Below, in pieces: positions 17,091 to 25,988 of a DNA stretch of 64,000 nt (its first letter is position 1; every line of letters begins with the position of its first letter). The notes beneath the pieces were generated by a model, which made no database searches, was not told where the DNA came from, and saw nothing but the letters and a program-made list of their open reading frames with translations. A program made the translations under genes and the position numbers. This DNA comes from Chitinophagales bacterium (lineage in GTDB: Bacteria; Bacteroidota; Bacteroidia; Chitinophagales; UBA10324). The stretch is from contig JAIBAY010000002.1 in assembly GCA_019694975.1 (NCBI GenBank), positions 385,252-449,251 of the forward strand, given 5' to 3'.

Positions 17091-19928
17091 TTGAAAACAC
17101 TATTTACTTCGCTGTTTTTGCTGATTACCACTACCCTCCCAGCTGCCACCGTTGCTGACAACGGAAATCGCAGTGAAGCGGGCGGTTATGGATTTTGGGA
17201 AAACAAAGGACAGGTAGTGGATCAAAATGGTGTTTCCCGCTCCGACATCCTGTACATTTTTGAGCAGGATGGCTTCACCCTGGCCCTTGGCAAAGATTTT
17301 TTTTCATACCAGTTGGTTTCCATCATGCAGGATACTGCGGAAAGCCTGCAAAAAAAATCACCATTGATTCGTGATGAAGATGGTTCGTCCATCGGCCTGA
17401 AACAACAAACATTCCGGTATGAAAGAACTGATATCCGCATGGCAGGCGCTGATAAGAATGCTGTATGCAAAGCGTCAGGCATCTCTGAGGAGATCAGGAA
17501 CTTTTTTTCACCCGCCGGCAGTTTTTCAGGTATCCATCATTTTCAGCGTGTCACCTATGAAAATATCTATCCGGGAATCAATTTGGTTTTCTATGTTAAA
17601 CCGGTTGCAGGTACGGCAAGATCACGGCTGAAGTATGATTTTGTGATTCAGCCCGGAGCAGACATTAACCGCATTCAGTTATCGTATGCAGGTGTTGTAT
17701 TACCTGCTGTCAGCGAGAGTGGTGAATTGATATCCCTTTTCCCTTCATCCGGCAGCATCGTTGAATCAGCGCCACTGAGTTATTATACTGCCGATAAAGA
17801 TTCATTTATCATTCCATACCAGTCAAAAGGATCCATTGTCAGTTTTAAGTATCAGGGGAAATCAAAAAGAGAAACGCTTGTAATTGATCCTGAAATTACC
17901 TGGAGCCGTTACTACGGTGGTGTTAAAGATGAAATTATAGAAATGGTAGAAGCAGATGGTTTGGGAAATATCTATGCATGTGGTCAAACATTTTCACCAT
18001 CCGGTATCGTAACTTCCGGTGCTTACCAGACGGTCAAGAAGGGCATATCCGATTGCTTCATCACTAAATTGACAGCGGACGGCACTATATTATGGAGCAC
18101 CTATTTTGGCGGCGAATCCGATGATTTCGCACTGGGCATGTGTCTCGATGGTTTTGGCGGTTTATTCATCTGCGGCCAGACGAAAAGCCTGCAGGTAATG
18201 TCAACTCCGGGTGCCTACCAGGAAACCAACCAGGGATTCATTGATGCGTTCCTTTCCAGGTTTGATACAACAGGTATGCTGACCTGGAGCACATTCTACG
18301 GAGGATCACAAAAGGATCAGGCTTATTCCTGCATCGCTGATCAGACTGGCGTTTACCTCTGCGGTTATACGGAGAGTGCCGACAATATTGCCACGCCGGG
18401 TGCAGCACAAACTGTGTATGCCGGAGCAGGTGATGCTTTCATCTGCGGTTTCACATTATCCGGCAACATGATATTCTCCACCTATCTCGGAGGATCAGAC
18501 CAGGATCGCGGCCACGACATACACATGGATCACTTTGGTTACCTTCTCATTTCAGGTACAACACCCAGCGCCGATGGCATTGCATTAGGTGATGTGCATC
18601 AGTCGGAAGTGGGTGGTAACAACGATGTGTTTATTGGTAAATACACTAAATCAGGTATAAAGAGATGGTGCACCTATTATGGCGGGTTAAAAACAGAACG
18701 TGGCCGTGAAATTGTACCCGACGGAGACGGCAATATCTATATCACAGGGCCAACCGCCAGCGGATTATACATGACTACTGAAGGTGTTCATCAGACTGAA
18801 CTCAACGGAAGCGGGCCTGCATCGTCCACGGTGTATGAAGATGCCTACCTTGCAAAACTGGACAGTACCGGCAACCTGGTATGGGGCACTTATTTCGGTG
18901 GCAGCGGTGATGAGATCGGTTCCTGCATTAAATTGCTAAATGGCGGCATGATTGTCATTGGCGGAACAACACTCAGCGACAGCCTGATCAGCACATCGGA
19001 CGCAATCCAGCCTTTAATCAGCGGGCAACGCGATGCTTTCATCGCAGTTTTTTCCGATAAAGGCCAGCTGCTGTGGTCAACCTATTACGGTGGCACGGAA
19101 GAAGAAATATTTGACGATGGGTATGGACCTGCCCTGGATGTTTACAATGACAATCAATTGATATTCGGCGTGTCCACCATGAGTCCGGAGCTGGGAACAC
19201 TTAATACGTATACACCTTCCAGCAATTCCACACCCACCACCGATGCATTGTTTGTCAATATCGACCTTGGCTGCCTGGATAGATATGAACCCAACAATAC
19301 ATGGGCAACGGCTTATCCGTTAGGCGTCATCAGTCAGCCGGTGTCACTTGACGCACTGGTGAATTATGCCGGTGATAAAGATTATTTCAGTATCAAAAAA
19401 ACGTCTGATCTTCCTGTAAAGATTACCCTGAGTAATCTCGCCAAGAACTTTGATATCATTTTGTACGATTCTCTTTTTCACCCTGTAAAAGTTTCACATC
19501 ATACAGGTTTAGGCAATGAGGAGATCACCATTAATAAATTAATTAAGGGAACATTTTACGTCGCAGTGCTGAATCCCGGCGGTGAATATTCAGGATCCTG
19601 CTATCACCTTTCCATTAAAAAATTAACCGGCATGATGAAGTCTGCCGGCGAAACCGGAGACGAAGCCGCTCAGCATTCACTATTCATATATCCTAACCCT
19701 GCCTCAACTTCAGTTAATTTAACAATCCATGCCTCCGCAGAAGAACCGGCAACAATTAATATCACGGATATCTCCGGCAGAAAATTGCTGGAACAAATCG
19801 TGATTATTAAAAGCGGTGAGAATACCATTCCGGTAAATATTGCACAATTGCATTCCGGCACTTATTTCATATCGGTCATCAGCAAGAATTTTGCGATTGG
19901 AAAACTGATTGTTGAGGATAATCGCTGA
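17091..19928 (+). CDS. Secreted SBBP beta-propeller protein with T9SS sorting domain
   Basis: A 945-residue exported protein. It starts at TTG 17091 with a signal peptide (about 1-22). Residues 30-270 form the domain that commonly precedes SBBP repeats (GFWENKGQVVDQNG...IDPEITWSRYYGG). Seven SBBP propeller blades follow, each with a W-S/G-T-Y-Y/F-GG plus acidic motif (YYGGVKDE, YFGGESDD, FYGGSQKD, YLGGSDQD, YYGGLKTE, YFGGSGDE, YYGGTEEE). A PPC-like domain follows (RYEPNNTWATAYPLG...DKDYFSI), then a type A T9SS sorting domain from IYPNPASTS to the end. It should be secreted or anchored at the cell surface. It sits between iaaA and cphB but has no obvious enzymatic link to cyanophycin. Confidence 0.85.
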   Translation: MKTLFTSLFLLITTTLPAATVADNGNRSEAGGYGFWENKGQVVDQNGVSRSDILYIFEQDGFTLALGKDFFSYQLVSIMQDTAESLQKKSPLIRDEDGSSIGLKQQTFRYERTDIRMAGADKNAVCKASGISEEIRNFFSPAGSFSGIHHFQRVTYENIYPGINLVFYVKPVAGTARSRLKYDFVIQPGADINRIQLSYAGVVLPAVSESGELISLFPSSGSIVESAPLSYYTADKDSFIIPYQSKGSIVSFKYQGKSKRETLVIDPEITWSRYYGGVKDEIIEMVEADGLGNIYACGQTFSPSGIVTSGAYQTVKKGISDCFITKLTADGTILWSTYFGGESDDFALGMCLDGFGGLFICGQTKSLQVMSTPGAYQETNQGFIDAFLSRFDTTGMLTWSTFYGGSQKDQAYSCIADQTGVYLCGYTESADNIATPGAAQTVYAGAGDAFICGFTLSGNMIFSTYLGGSDQDRGHDIHMDHFGYLLISGTTPSADGIALGDVHQSEVGGNNDVFIGKYTKSGIKRWCTYYGGLKTERGREIVPDGDGNIYITGPTASGLYMTTEGVHQTELNGSGPASSTVYEDAYLAKLDSTGNLVWGTYFGGSGDEIGSCIKLLNGGMIVIGGTTLSDSLISTSDAIQPLISGQRDAFIAVFSDKGQLLWSTYYGGTEEEIFDDGYGPALDVYNDNQLIFGVSTMSPELGTLNTYTPSSNSTPTTDALFVNIDLGCLDRYEPNNTWATAYPLGVISQPVSLDALVNYAGDKDYFSIKKTSDLPVKITLSNLAKNFDIILYDSLFHPVKVSHHTGLGNEEITINKLIKGTFYVAVLNPGGEYSGSCYHLSIKKLTGMMKSAGETGDEAAQHSLFIYPNPASTSVNLTIHASAEEPATINITDISGRKLLEQIVIIKSGENTIPVNIAQLHSGTYFISVISKNFAIGKLIVEDNR

Positions 19929-20112
19929 TCTGCTTCATTACCCGCTGCCATTTTTCCGGCGTTGATTTGATATTGCCTCAAACCGTTTTTTCAACCTTCC
20001 CTTTCAACTCCGGCATTTTCATATAATTGAAAATGCATATAATTTACCAATCAAACGGATGTTATTGCATGGTATAATACTGAATGAGCATTGTATTTGA
20101 TTATTGCCTGAT

Positions 20113-20153
20113 AAAGCAAAACCACCGGAACATGGTGCAGAGATTTTTCCGGT
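20113..20153 (-). terminator. Weak candidate terminator after cphB
   Basis: Arms ACCGGAA (20124-20130) and TTCCGGT (20147-20153) form a 7-bp stem with a 16-base loop starting 14 bases past the cphB stop. On the minus strand it is followed by GGTTTTGC, only a short T run, so termination is uncertain. Confidence 0.35.
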
Positions 20154-20166
20154 AAGCACGACATTA

Positions 20167-21042
20167 TTATTCTTCTACTCTTTCTTCCACCTGCTTCGCC
20201 TCCATTTTACGAAGCTGAATATTGAACCGGTCACCTGATGTGAGGAAGTGAACAATAAGATTTTCAATCGAAATGGGTGTTCCTTCAGGAATATCAGCAA
20301 TGTTTGAATGCCTGATCTGATGCCCGTCGATAATTGTCACCATGCCAGAGCCAATGATCTCGAGATGATTACCTTCCGTAATCAGTGCTCCTGTGTCTTC
20401 GCCAAGTCCTACACCCAGGCAGGAAGGGTTGGCACCAATAGCCTGCACCAGCCTCGCAAAACGGCCGCGTTTGTCGAAGTGAGAATCAAAAATCACATCC
20501 TTATTAAAGCCAAGTCCGGTGGTGATTTTCACTTCCCCCTTCAGGTGGGCCCTCCCGCTGTTGCCTTCATAAATCATGGTATTCGACATGCCCATGGCAC
20601 CGGCGCTTGTGCCTGCCACAATAAAATCTTCATGCTGATAACGGTCATGCAGTATCTGCAGGATTTCAGTGCCGCCGAAGGTAGAGGTAAGCCTGTATTG
20701 ATTGCCGCCTGAAAACATCACTACATGCGCTTTCTTCACGCGCTGAATAAATTCCTTGTCCGCGGCATCATCCCGGTTGCGAATGGATATATGGCCAACA
20801 TTCTGATACCCTATTTTTTCAAATGCATTTTTATAATTGCCGCCTACTTCTTTTGGCGAGGAAGAAGCAGTGGTTATCACTTCAATCCGGGAATCAGGAA
20901 AGCCTGCTTCCGCAGCAATCCTTTTTAAGATGCCGAGTTCAAAAAAATTAAGATTGTTACGATGTATTACACCTAATTCGAGGTCGGTACCCTTGTCTTC
21001 TGCCCCACCAATGGCAATCAGTTTCCCTTTAGGATGATTCAT
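20167..21042 (-). CDS. cphB: Cyanophycinase, cytoplasmic type (peptidase family S51)
   Basis: Serine exopeptidase that degrades cyanophycin (multi-L-arginyl-poly-L-aspartate) to beta-Asp-Arg dipeptides. The 291-residue protein begins GKLIAIGGAEDKG, and has FSGGNQYRL at 110-118, the nucleophile elbow AGTSAGAM with Ser146, and DSHFDKRGRFARL. These are followed by GVGLGEDTGALI and a closing IIGSGMVTIIDG, the order found in CphB. The frame is open 26 codons further upstream, but a TATTTTTG promoter element at 21065-21072 lies inside that extension and the residues there do not form a signal peptide. The ATG at 21042 is therefore used and the enzyme is intracellular. It is divergent from cphA across 346 bases. 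Confidence 0.93.
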   Translation of the reverse strand: MNHPKGKLIAIGGAEDKGTDLELGVIHRNNLNFFELGILKRIAAEAGFPDSRIEVITTASSSPKEVGGNYKNAFEKIGYQNVGHISIRNRDDAADKEFIQRVKKAHVVMFSGGNQYRLTSTFGGTEILQILHDRYQHEDFIVAGTSAGAMGMSNTMIYEGNSGRAHLKGEVKITTGLGFNKDVIFDSHFDKRGRFARLVQAIGANPSCLGVGLGEDTGALITEGNHLEIIGSGMVTIIDGHQIRHSNIADIPEGTPISIENLIVHFLTSGDRFNIQLRKMEAKQVEERVEE

Positions 21043-21388
21043 GAAAAACGTTGGATGATTGTTGCAAAAATAACTGAACTTCATGAATAGAATTGATTGC
21101 GTGAAAAATGATTTCCACATCAGTTGCCCGGAAATGCATTACCTGACAGGTTATTGCCGGTTAAACAAAATGAATGCAAATGCATATGACCGTGGCGCTG
21201 GCCTGCTTTAACAACATCCGGATGCCTGGTTCCATCGATTTCGCCTGCCACGCAGCATCTGATGTTTTTGCATTCATGGATAAAAAATTTCATCCGTATT
21301 TTTTGAAGAAACTTTCAGAAAATTGTACGATTATGCACTACAGGAATTCGTAATAAAAATTAATCACCCTGTAAACAGCAGATAAGCT
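21043..21388. other. Divergent cphB/cphA control region
   Basis: 346 bases separating the divergent cyanophycinase and cyanophycin synthetase starts. The cphB promoter element is clear at 21065-21072. For cphA I see only imperfect matches, TGTTTTTG at 21263-21270 and a TATTTTTTG with one extra T near 21300. No arginine-repressor-like box can be called by eye. This is where shared nitrogen or arginine control would be expected. Confidence 0.45.
21065..21072 (-). promoter_or_regulatory. Bacteroidota -7 promoter element for cphB
   Basis: Minus strand reads TATTTTTG then C, a full match to TAnnTTTG, 22 bases before the ATG at 21042. It lies downstream of the more distal in-frame starts and so decides the cphB start. 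Confidence 0.65.
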
Positions 21389-24019
21389 ATGGAAATACTG
21401 AACATACGTGCCATGAACGGGCCGAATTACTGGTCGATCCGGCGGCATAAACTGATTGTGATGAAACTTGATCTTCAGGAGCTGGAAGATTTTCCGACCA
21501 ATAAAATCCCGGGATTCAAGGAACGGCTCTTTAAATTATTCCCCAGCCTGTTTGAGCATACCTGTTCAGAAGGCAAACGCGGAGGATTCTACGACCGTGT
21601 GGAAGCCGGTACCTGGATGGGCCATGTAATTGAACATATGGCACTCGAGCTGCAAACGCTGGCAGGCATGGATGTAGGTTTCGGCCGTACGCGTGAAACA
21701 GGTACACGCGGTGTCTATAACGTAGTTTTTAATTATATGGAAGCGGAAGCTGGTATTTACACTGCTAAAGCCACCGTTAGAATTGCGCAGGCATTAGTGG
21801 ACGGAAAGGATTATGATCTTGCAGAAGATATTCAGAATCTCCGCGAGATCAGGGAAGAATACCGGCTCGGGCCCAGCACAGGATCCATTGTGGAAGAAGC
21901 CTTCGGACGCGGCATTCCTTTCATTCGCCTCAACCGACATTCACTGGTACAGTTAGGTTATGGTGTCAATCAGAAACGTGTGCAGGCAACCGTTGCCAGC
22001 ACCACCAGCAGCATTGCCGTAGAAATTGCATGCGACAAGGAAGAAACAAAAAACCTGCTGGAGCAGGCTGAAATTCCTGTGCCGAAAGGGATGATCGGTT
22101 ATGATGAAGATGATCTGCGTGATGCCATTAAGAAAATCGGCTATCCCATTGTTACCAAACCAGTCAATGGCAACCATGGGAAAGGTGCCACCACCAACCT
22201 GCGCAACTGGGAAGATGCTGTAAAAGGACTGGCTGCTGCCAAACATTATGGAAGGGCAGTGATTATTGAAAAATATATTACCGGCTATGATCACCGCATT
22301 TTAGTGATCAACTATAAATTTATTGCTGCGGCTAAACGAACGCCTGCTTCCGTGACAGGCAACGGGAAATCCACCATCCGCGAACTGATTGACGAGGTAA
22401 ATGCTGACCCGCGGCGTGGTTATGGACATGAAAAAGTGCTGACAGCAATCAGGGTGGATGATTTCACCATGAGTATTCTGAATGAAAAAAGACTCACACT
22501 CGATTCCGTGTTGCCTGCAGGTGAAGAACTTTGGCTTAAGCCGACGGCTAATATTTCAACCGGTGGTACGGCTACGGATGTAACAGACCTCGTGCATCCT
22601 GACAACGTATTCATGTGTGAAAGAATCGCGCGGATTGTCGGACTCGACATCTGTGGCATTGATATCATGACGCCCGATCTGAGTCAGCCGATCAATGAAG
22701 CGGGCGGAGCGATTCTTGAAGTGAACGCTGCACCCGGCTTTCGCATGCACCTCGCTCCTACGGATGGCTTGCCACGAAACGTTGCAGAACCGGTAATCAA
22801 TATGCTCTATCCGCCGGGAAGTTCTGCGCGCATTCCCATTATCGCTGTCACCGGCACCAATGGCAAAACCACCACCACACGGCTGATCGCTCATATTGTA
22901 AAACAAGTTGGTTACAAAGTGGGCTTTACTACTACGGATGGCATATACATTCAGAACCAGATGATGATGCGCGGCGACTGCACAGGCCCCGTATCAGCTC
23001 AGTTTGTGTTAAAAGATCCTACCGTTGAATTTGCCGTGCTCGAAACGGCACGTGGAGGCATCTTGCGGGCAGGGCTGGGTTTTGATCATTGTGATATCGG
23101 CATTGTCACTAACGTTCAGCCCGATCACCTTGGACTGATGGGAATTGAAACCATCGAACAACTGGCGCGCGTGAAAGGTGTTGTTCCGGAAAGTGTATGG
23201 CCCGACGGCTATGCCATCCTCAATGCCGATGATGAACTCGTGTATAAGATGCGCGAAGCGGTCGCCTGCAAGGTGGCATTCTTCAGCATGGATGAAAATA
23301 ACCCACGCATAAAGGAACATCTTGCCGACGGAGGACTGGCCGCCGTTGCGGAAAACGGGTTTGTAACCATCTGCAAGGGGAGCTGGAAAATACGCGTGGA
23401 AAAAATTAACAGCATCCCGCTGACCTTTGGCGGTAAAGCAGTTTTTAATGTTCAAAATGTGCTGCCGGCCATCCTCGCTGTACACCTCCGTGGATTCAAG
23501 ATTGAAGACATCCGCGCGGCCCTGCATACCTTTATTCCTTCACCTGCCACCACACCCGGCCGCATGAACCTCTTCCAGTTCAAGAATTTCCAGGTGCTGG
23601 TAGATTATGCACATAACTATGCAGGCCTTGAACAACTCGCAAGGTTTGTAGAGAAGATTGACGGAACGCCTAAAGTAGGTGTCATTGCCGGCGTGGGAGA
23701 CCGCCGTGATGAAGATATCATTGAACTGGGACGTGTTGCTGCCCGTACCTTTAACGAAATCGTTATCCGGCAGGATAAGAATCTGCGAGGCCGTTCATCA
23801 GAAGAAATTATCCAACTGATGACATCAGGCATCAGGGATGTGGATCAGGACAAAAAAATCACCACGATACCCAGCGAGTCGGAGGCAATTGACTATGTGA
23901 TTAAAAACGGGCAAAAGGGAGCCTTCATCACCATCTGTTCCGACGTAGTGCCTGATGTGCTCGATATGATCATGCATTATAAAGAACAGGAAGACAGTGT
24001 GGAGATGTATTCGCAATAA
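21389..24019 (+). CDS. cphA: Cyanophycin synthetase (CphA1 type)
   Basis: ATP-dependent ligase that alternately adds Asp to the backbone and Arg to its side chain, without ribosomes, to make cyanophycin. The 876-residue length matches CphA1. The N-terminal domain (1-160) has GTWMGHVIEHMALELQ. The ATP-grasp domain, which adds Asp, has KPVNGNHGKG at 257-266 and ILEVNAAPGFRMH. The Mur-ligase-like domain, which adds Arg, has the P-loop GTNGKTTTT from about 489, ETARGGILR, NVQPDHLG, VDYAHNYAG and GVGDRRDED. Both ATP sites look intact, which separates it from CphA2 forms lacking the second site. Start ATG 21389. An aminotransferase gene follows 98 bases later on the same strand. Confidence 0.95.
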   Translation: MEILNIRAMNGPNYWSIRRHKLIVMKLDLQELEDFPTNKIPGFKERLFKLFPSLFEHTCSEGKRGGFYDRVEAGTWMGHVIEHMALELQTLAGMDVGFGRTRETGTRGVYNVVFNYMEAEAGIYTAKATVRIAQALVDGKDYDLAEDIQNLREIREEYRLGPSTGSIVEEAFGRGIPFIRLNRHSLVQLGYGVNQKRVQATVASTTSSIAVEIACDKEETKNLLEQAEIPVPKGMIGYDEDDLRDAIKKIGYPIVTKPVNGNHGKGATTNLRNWEDAVKGLAAAKHYGRAVIIEKYITGYDHRILVINYKFIAAAKRTPASVTGNGKSTIRELIDEVNADPRRGYGHEKVLTAIRVDDFTMSILNEKRLTLDSVLPAGEELWLKPTANISTGGTATDVTDLVHPDNVFMCERIARIVGLDICGIDIMTPDLSQPINEAGGAILEVNAAPGFRMHLAPTDGLPRNVAEPVINMLYPPGSSARIPIIAVTGTNGKTTTTRLIAHIVKQVGYKVGFTTTDGIYIQNQMMMRGDCTGPVSAQFVLKDPTVEFAVLETARGGILRAGLGFDHCDIGIVTNVQPDHLGLMGIETIEQLARVKGVVPESVWPDGYAILNADDELVYKMREAVACKVAFFSMDENNPRIKEHLADGGLAAVAENGFVTICKGSWKIRVEKINSIPLTFGGKAVFNVQNVLPAILAVHLRGFKIEDIRAALHTFIPSPATTPGRMNLFQFKNFQVLVDYAHNYAGLEQLARFVEKIDGTPKVGVIAGVGDRRDEDIIELGRVAARTFNEIVIRQDKNLRGRSSEEIIQLMTSGIRDVDQDKKITTIPSESEAIDYVIKNGQKGAFITICSDVVPDVLDMIMHYKEQEDSVEMYSQ

Positions 24020-24117
24020 ACCTGTCAGGCTTGTGAATAATTAATTGACCTTGCCTGAATGAGCAGGTCGAAAAATGACTAAGCTTACATCATGAAATTA
24101 CTTTTAATAATAACGCT

Positions 24118-25398
24118 ATGAGCCAGGTAGCTTCCGCAAGAAAACTTATCGTATCTGAAATGGCTGAAACCCTCATCGGCAGTGAGATCATCAAGCTGGC
24201 CGCTGAAGTGAATGAGAAGATAAAGAAGGGTGAGAAAATATTCAATTTTACTATTGGCGATTTCGACCCTAAAGTATTTCCCATCCCTGTTGCCCTGGAA
24301 AATGAAATTATCCGCTCATATCAGGATAAACAGACCAATTATCCGCCAGCGAATGGCATTGCAGAACTGAGAAAAGAAGTGAGCCTTTTTCTTGCCGATG
24401 GCGGCATGCATTATTCTCCGGAAGAAATACTGATAACAAGCGGTGGACGGCCTGCAATCTATACTGCTTATATCACCTTACTTCAGCCGGGCGACGGTGT
24501 GATATTCCCGGTACCTTCCTGGAATAATAACCACTACTGCCACCTTTCCGGTGCGAGGCCTATTATGATAGATGCAAGACCGGAAAATAATTTCATGCCC
24601 ACAGCAGCCGACATCAAACCACATATTAAAGATGCATCGATGATTGCCTTGTGTTCGCCGCAAAATCCTACCGGCACTGCTCTTACAAAATCAGCGCTGG
24701 AAGAAATTTGTGACCTCGTGCTGGAAGAAAATGAACGGCGCGGTGGCGGCCGCAAGCCGTTGTATATCCTGTATGATCAGATGTACTGGATGCTCACATT
24801 CGGAAATACGGTTCATTATAATCCCGTGGCACTGCGGCCGGCATTGCGTGATTATACCATTTTCATGGACGGCCTGTCAAAAGCCTTCGCGGCCACCGGA
24901 TTGCGCGTCGGCTGGGCATTTGGACCTGCTGATCTTATTGATAAAATGAAATCAATTGCATCACATATCGGTGCATGGGCTCCGAAACCGGAGCAGGTGG
25001 CGACGGCCCGTTTCCTGGAGATGCGTGATGATATTCAAACTTATATGTCACATTTCAAATCGCAGATTGATCTGCGGCTGAGGGGTATTTACAATGGACT
25101 GATGTCGCTTAAGCAAGAAGGCCATAATGTAGATGCCATCGCTCCGCAGGCAGCGCTGTATCTCACTGTACAGTTTAACCTGAAGGGCAAACGTACCGCA
25201 AACGGCACCATCCTGCATAATACCGAAGATATCACGGCCTATCTCCTGAATACGTGTGGCATAGCACTCGTGCCATTTTATGCATTCGGTACTTCTCATG
25301 ATTCAACGTGGTATCGCCTTTCCGTGGGTACCTGTAAAGCAAATGAGATCGAAGAATCTATTGCCAAACTCAGAGCCGGATTACAGCAACTGTCATGA
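24118..25398 (+). CDS. PLP-dependent class I aminotransferase (aspartate-aminotransferase-like)
   Basis: Fold-type I aminotransferase of 426 residues. It shows the substrate-side NYPPANGIAELRKEV, GGRPAIYTAY, SPQNPTGT with the PLP-contacting Asn, YDQMYW, the Schiff-base Lys255 in GLSKAFAATGLRVGW and a C-terminal YRLSVG Arg for the alpha-carboxylate. This is the aspartate/aromatic aminotransferase layout. The substrate is not proven; placed 98 bases after cphA, it plausibly links oxaloacetate and aspartate to cyanophycin synthesis or breakdown (inference). Its TGA overlaps the ATG of the next gene by four bases (ATGA at 25395-25398), suggesting translational coupling. Confidence 0.85.
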   Translation: MSQVASARKLIVSEMAETLIGSEIIKLAAEVNEKIKKGEKIFNFTIGDFDPKVFPIPVALENEIIRSYQDKQTNYPPANGIAELRKEVSLFLADGGMHYSPEEILITSGGRPAIYTAYITLLQPGDGVIFPVPSWNNNHYCHLSGARPIMIDARPENNFMPTAADIKPHIKDASMIALCSPQNPTGTALTKSALEEICDLVLEENERRGGGRKPLYILYDQMYWMLTFGNTVHYNPVALRPALRDYTIFMDGLSKAFAATGLRVGWAFGPADLIDKMKSIASHIGAWAPKPEQVATARFLEMRDDIQTYMSHFKSQIDLRLRGIYNGLMSLKQEGHNVDAIAPQAALYLTVQFNLKGKRTANGTILHNTEDITAYLLNTCGIALVPFYAFGTSHDSTWYRLSVGTCKANEIEESIAKLRAGLQQLS

Positions 25399-25865
25399 AA
25401 TATCATTTCCACCTTGTGCTGCCTCTTAATGATCTAAGAAGAAAATCTCTTCATCTGCTGCAGTTCACTCTTCTTGCGATCTGCCTGCAGTTGATGCTTT
25501 CATGTAAACCGCCCGCCAATAGCAATACGGTGCAGCAAAACAATATTGCCAGGGAAGATACGCCCGTAAAAGATGCAAATACCGGAAGCGAAACCACAAC
25601 AGCATTGTCACATACGCTGCCGGCCGGATTCAGCTACCAGGTTATTCCTTCTGAAAGCAATACTTACGGCTATGATATTTATAAAGATGGTAAACTGATA
25701 ATACATCAGGCATCTGTTCCGGCATTGCCGGGCAACAAAGGATTCAAGACACAGGCCCTGGCGGCAGCGGTGGCAGAAGCAGTGATTGAGAAAATCAATA
25801 AGGGTGAAATGCCGCCAACCATCACTACGGAAGAACTGGAAAAGATGGGAGTAAAAACAGAATAA
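25395..25865 (+). CDS. DUF4907-like lipoprotein
   Basis: 156 residues. The N-terminal basic and hydrophobic segment ends in LMLSC at about residue 37, a lipobox predicting lipid modification and export. A polar Asn/Thr-rich spacer follows, then a compact C-terminal domain: YQVIPSESNTYGYDIYKDGK, IIHQASVPALPGNKGF, AEAVIEKINKGEMPPTITTEE. The GYGYDI..KDGK..IHQ..IPA..GNKGF pattern is what I recall of DUF4907, a Bacteroidota family often encoded next to kelch-repeat proteins; such a gene follows 123 bases downstream. Function is unknown. It overlaps the aminotransferase stop by four bases. Confidence 0.65.
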   Translation: MKYHFHLVLPLNDLRRKSLHLLQFTLLAICLQLMLSCKPPANSNTVQQNNIAREDTPVKDANTGSETTTALSHTLPAGFSYQVIPSESNTYGYDIYKDGKLIIHQASVPALPGNKGFKTQALAAAVAEAVIEKINKGEMPPTITTEELEKMGVKTE

Positions 25866-25988
25866 CGTACATTAAATAACAGCCATAAATCCAATATTAA
25901 CATATTAAACATTATCAAAATAATCCGGCTCCTGATTGTTTTTTCCGTAAGTCAAACATTGGCTATCTTACGCGCTTCAAAATAACTA

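Noticed and set aside
20124-20153. Strong terminator for cphB
   Set aside because: The stem is only 7 bp with a 16-base loop and a short T run, so it is listed only as weak.
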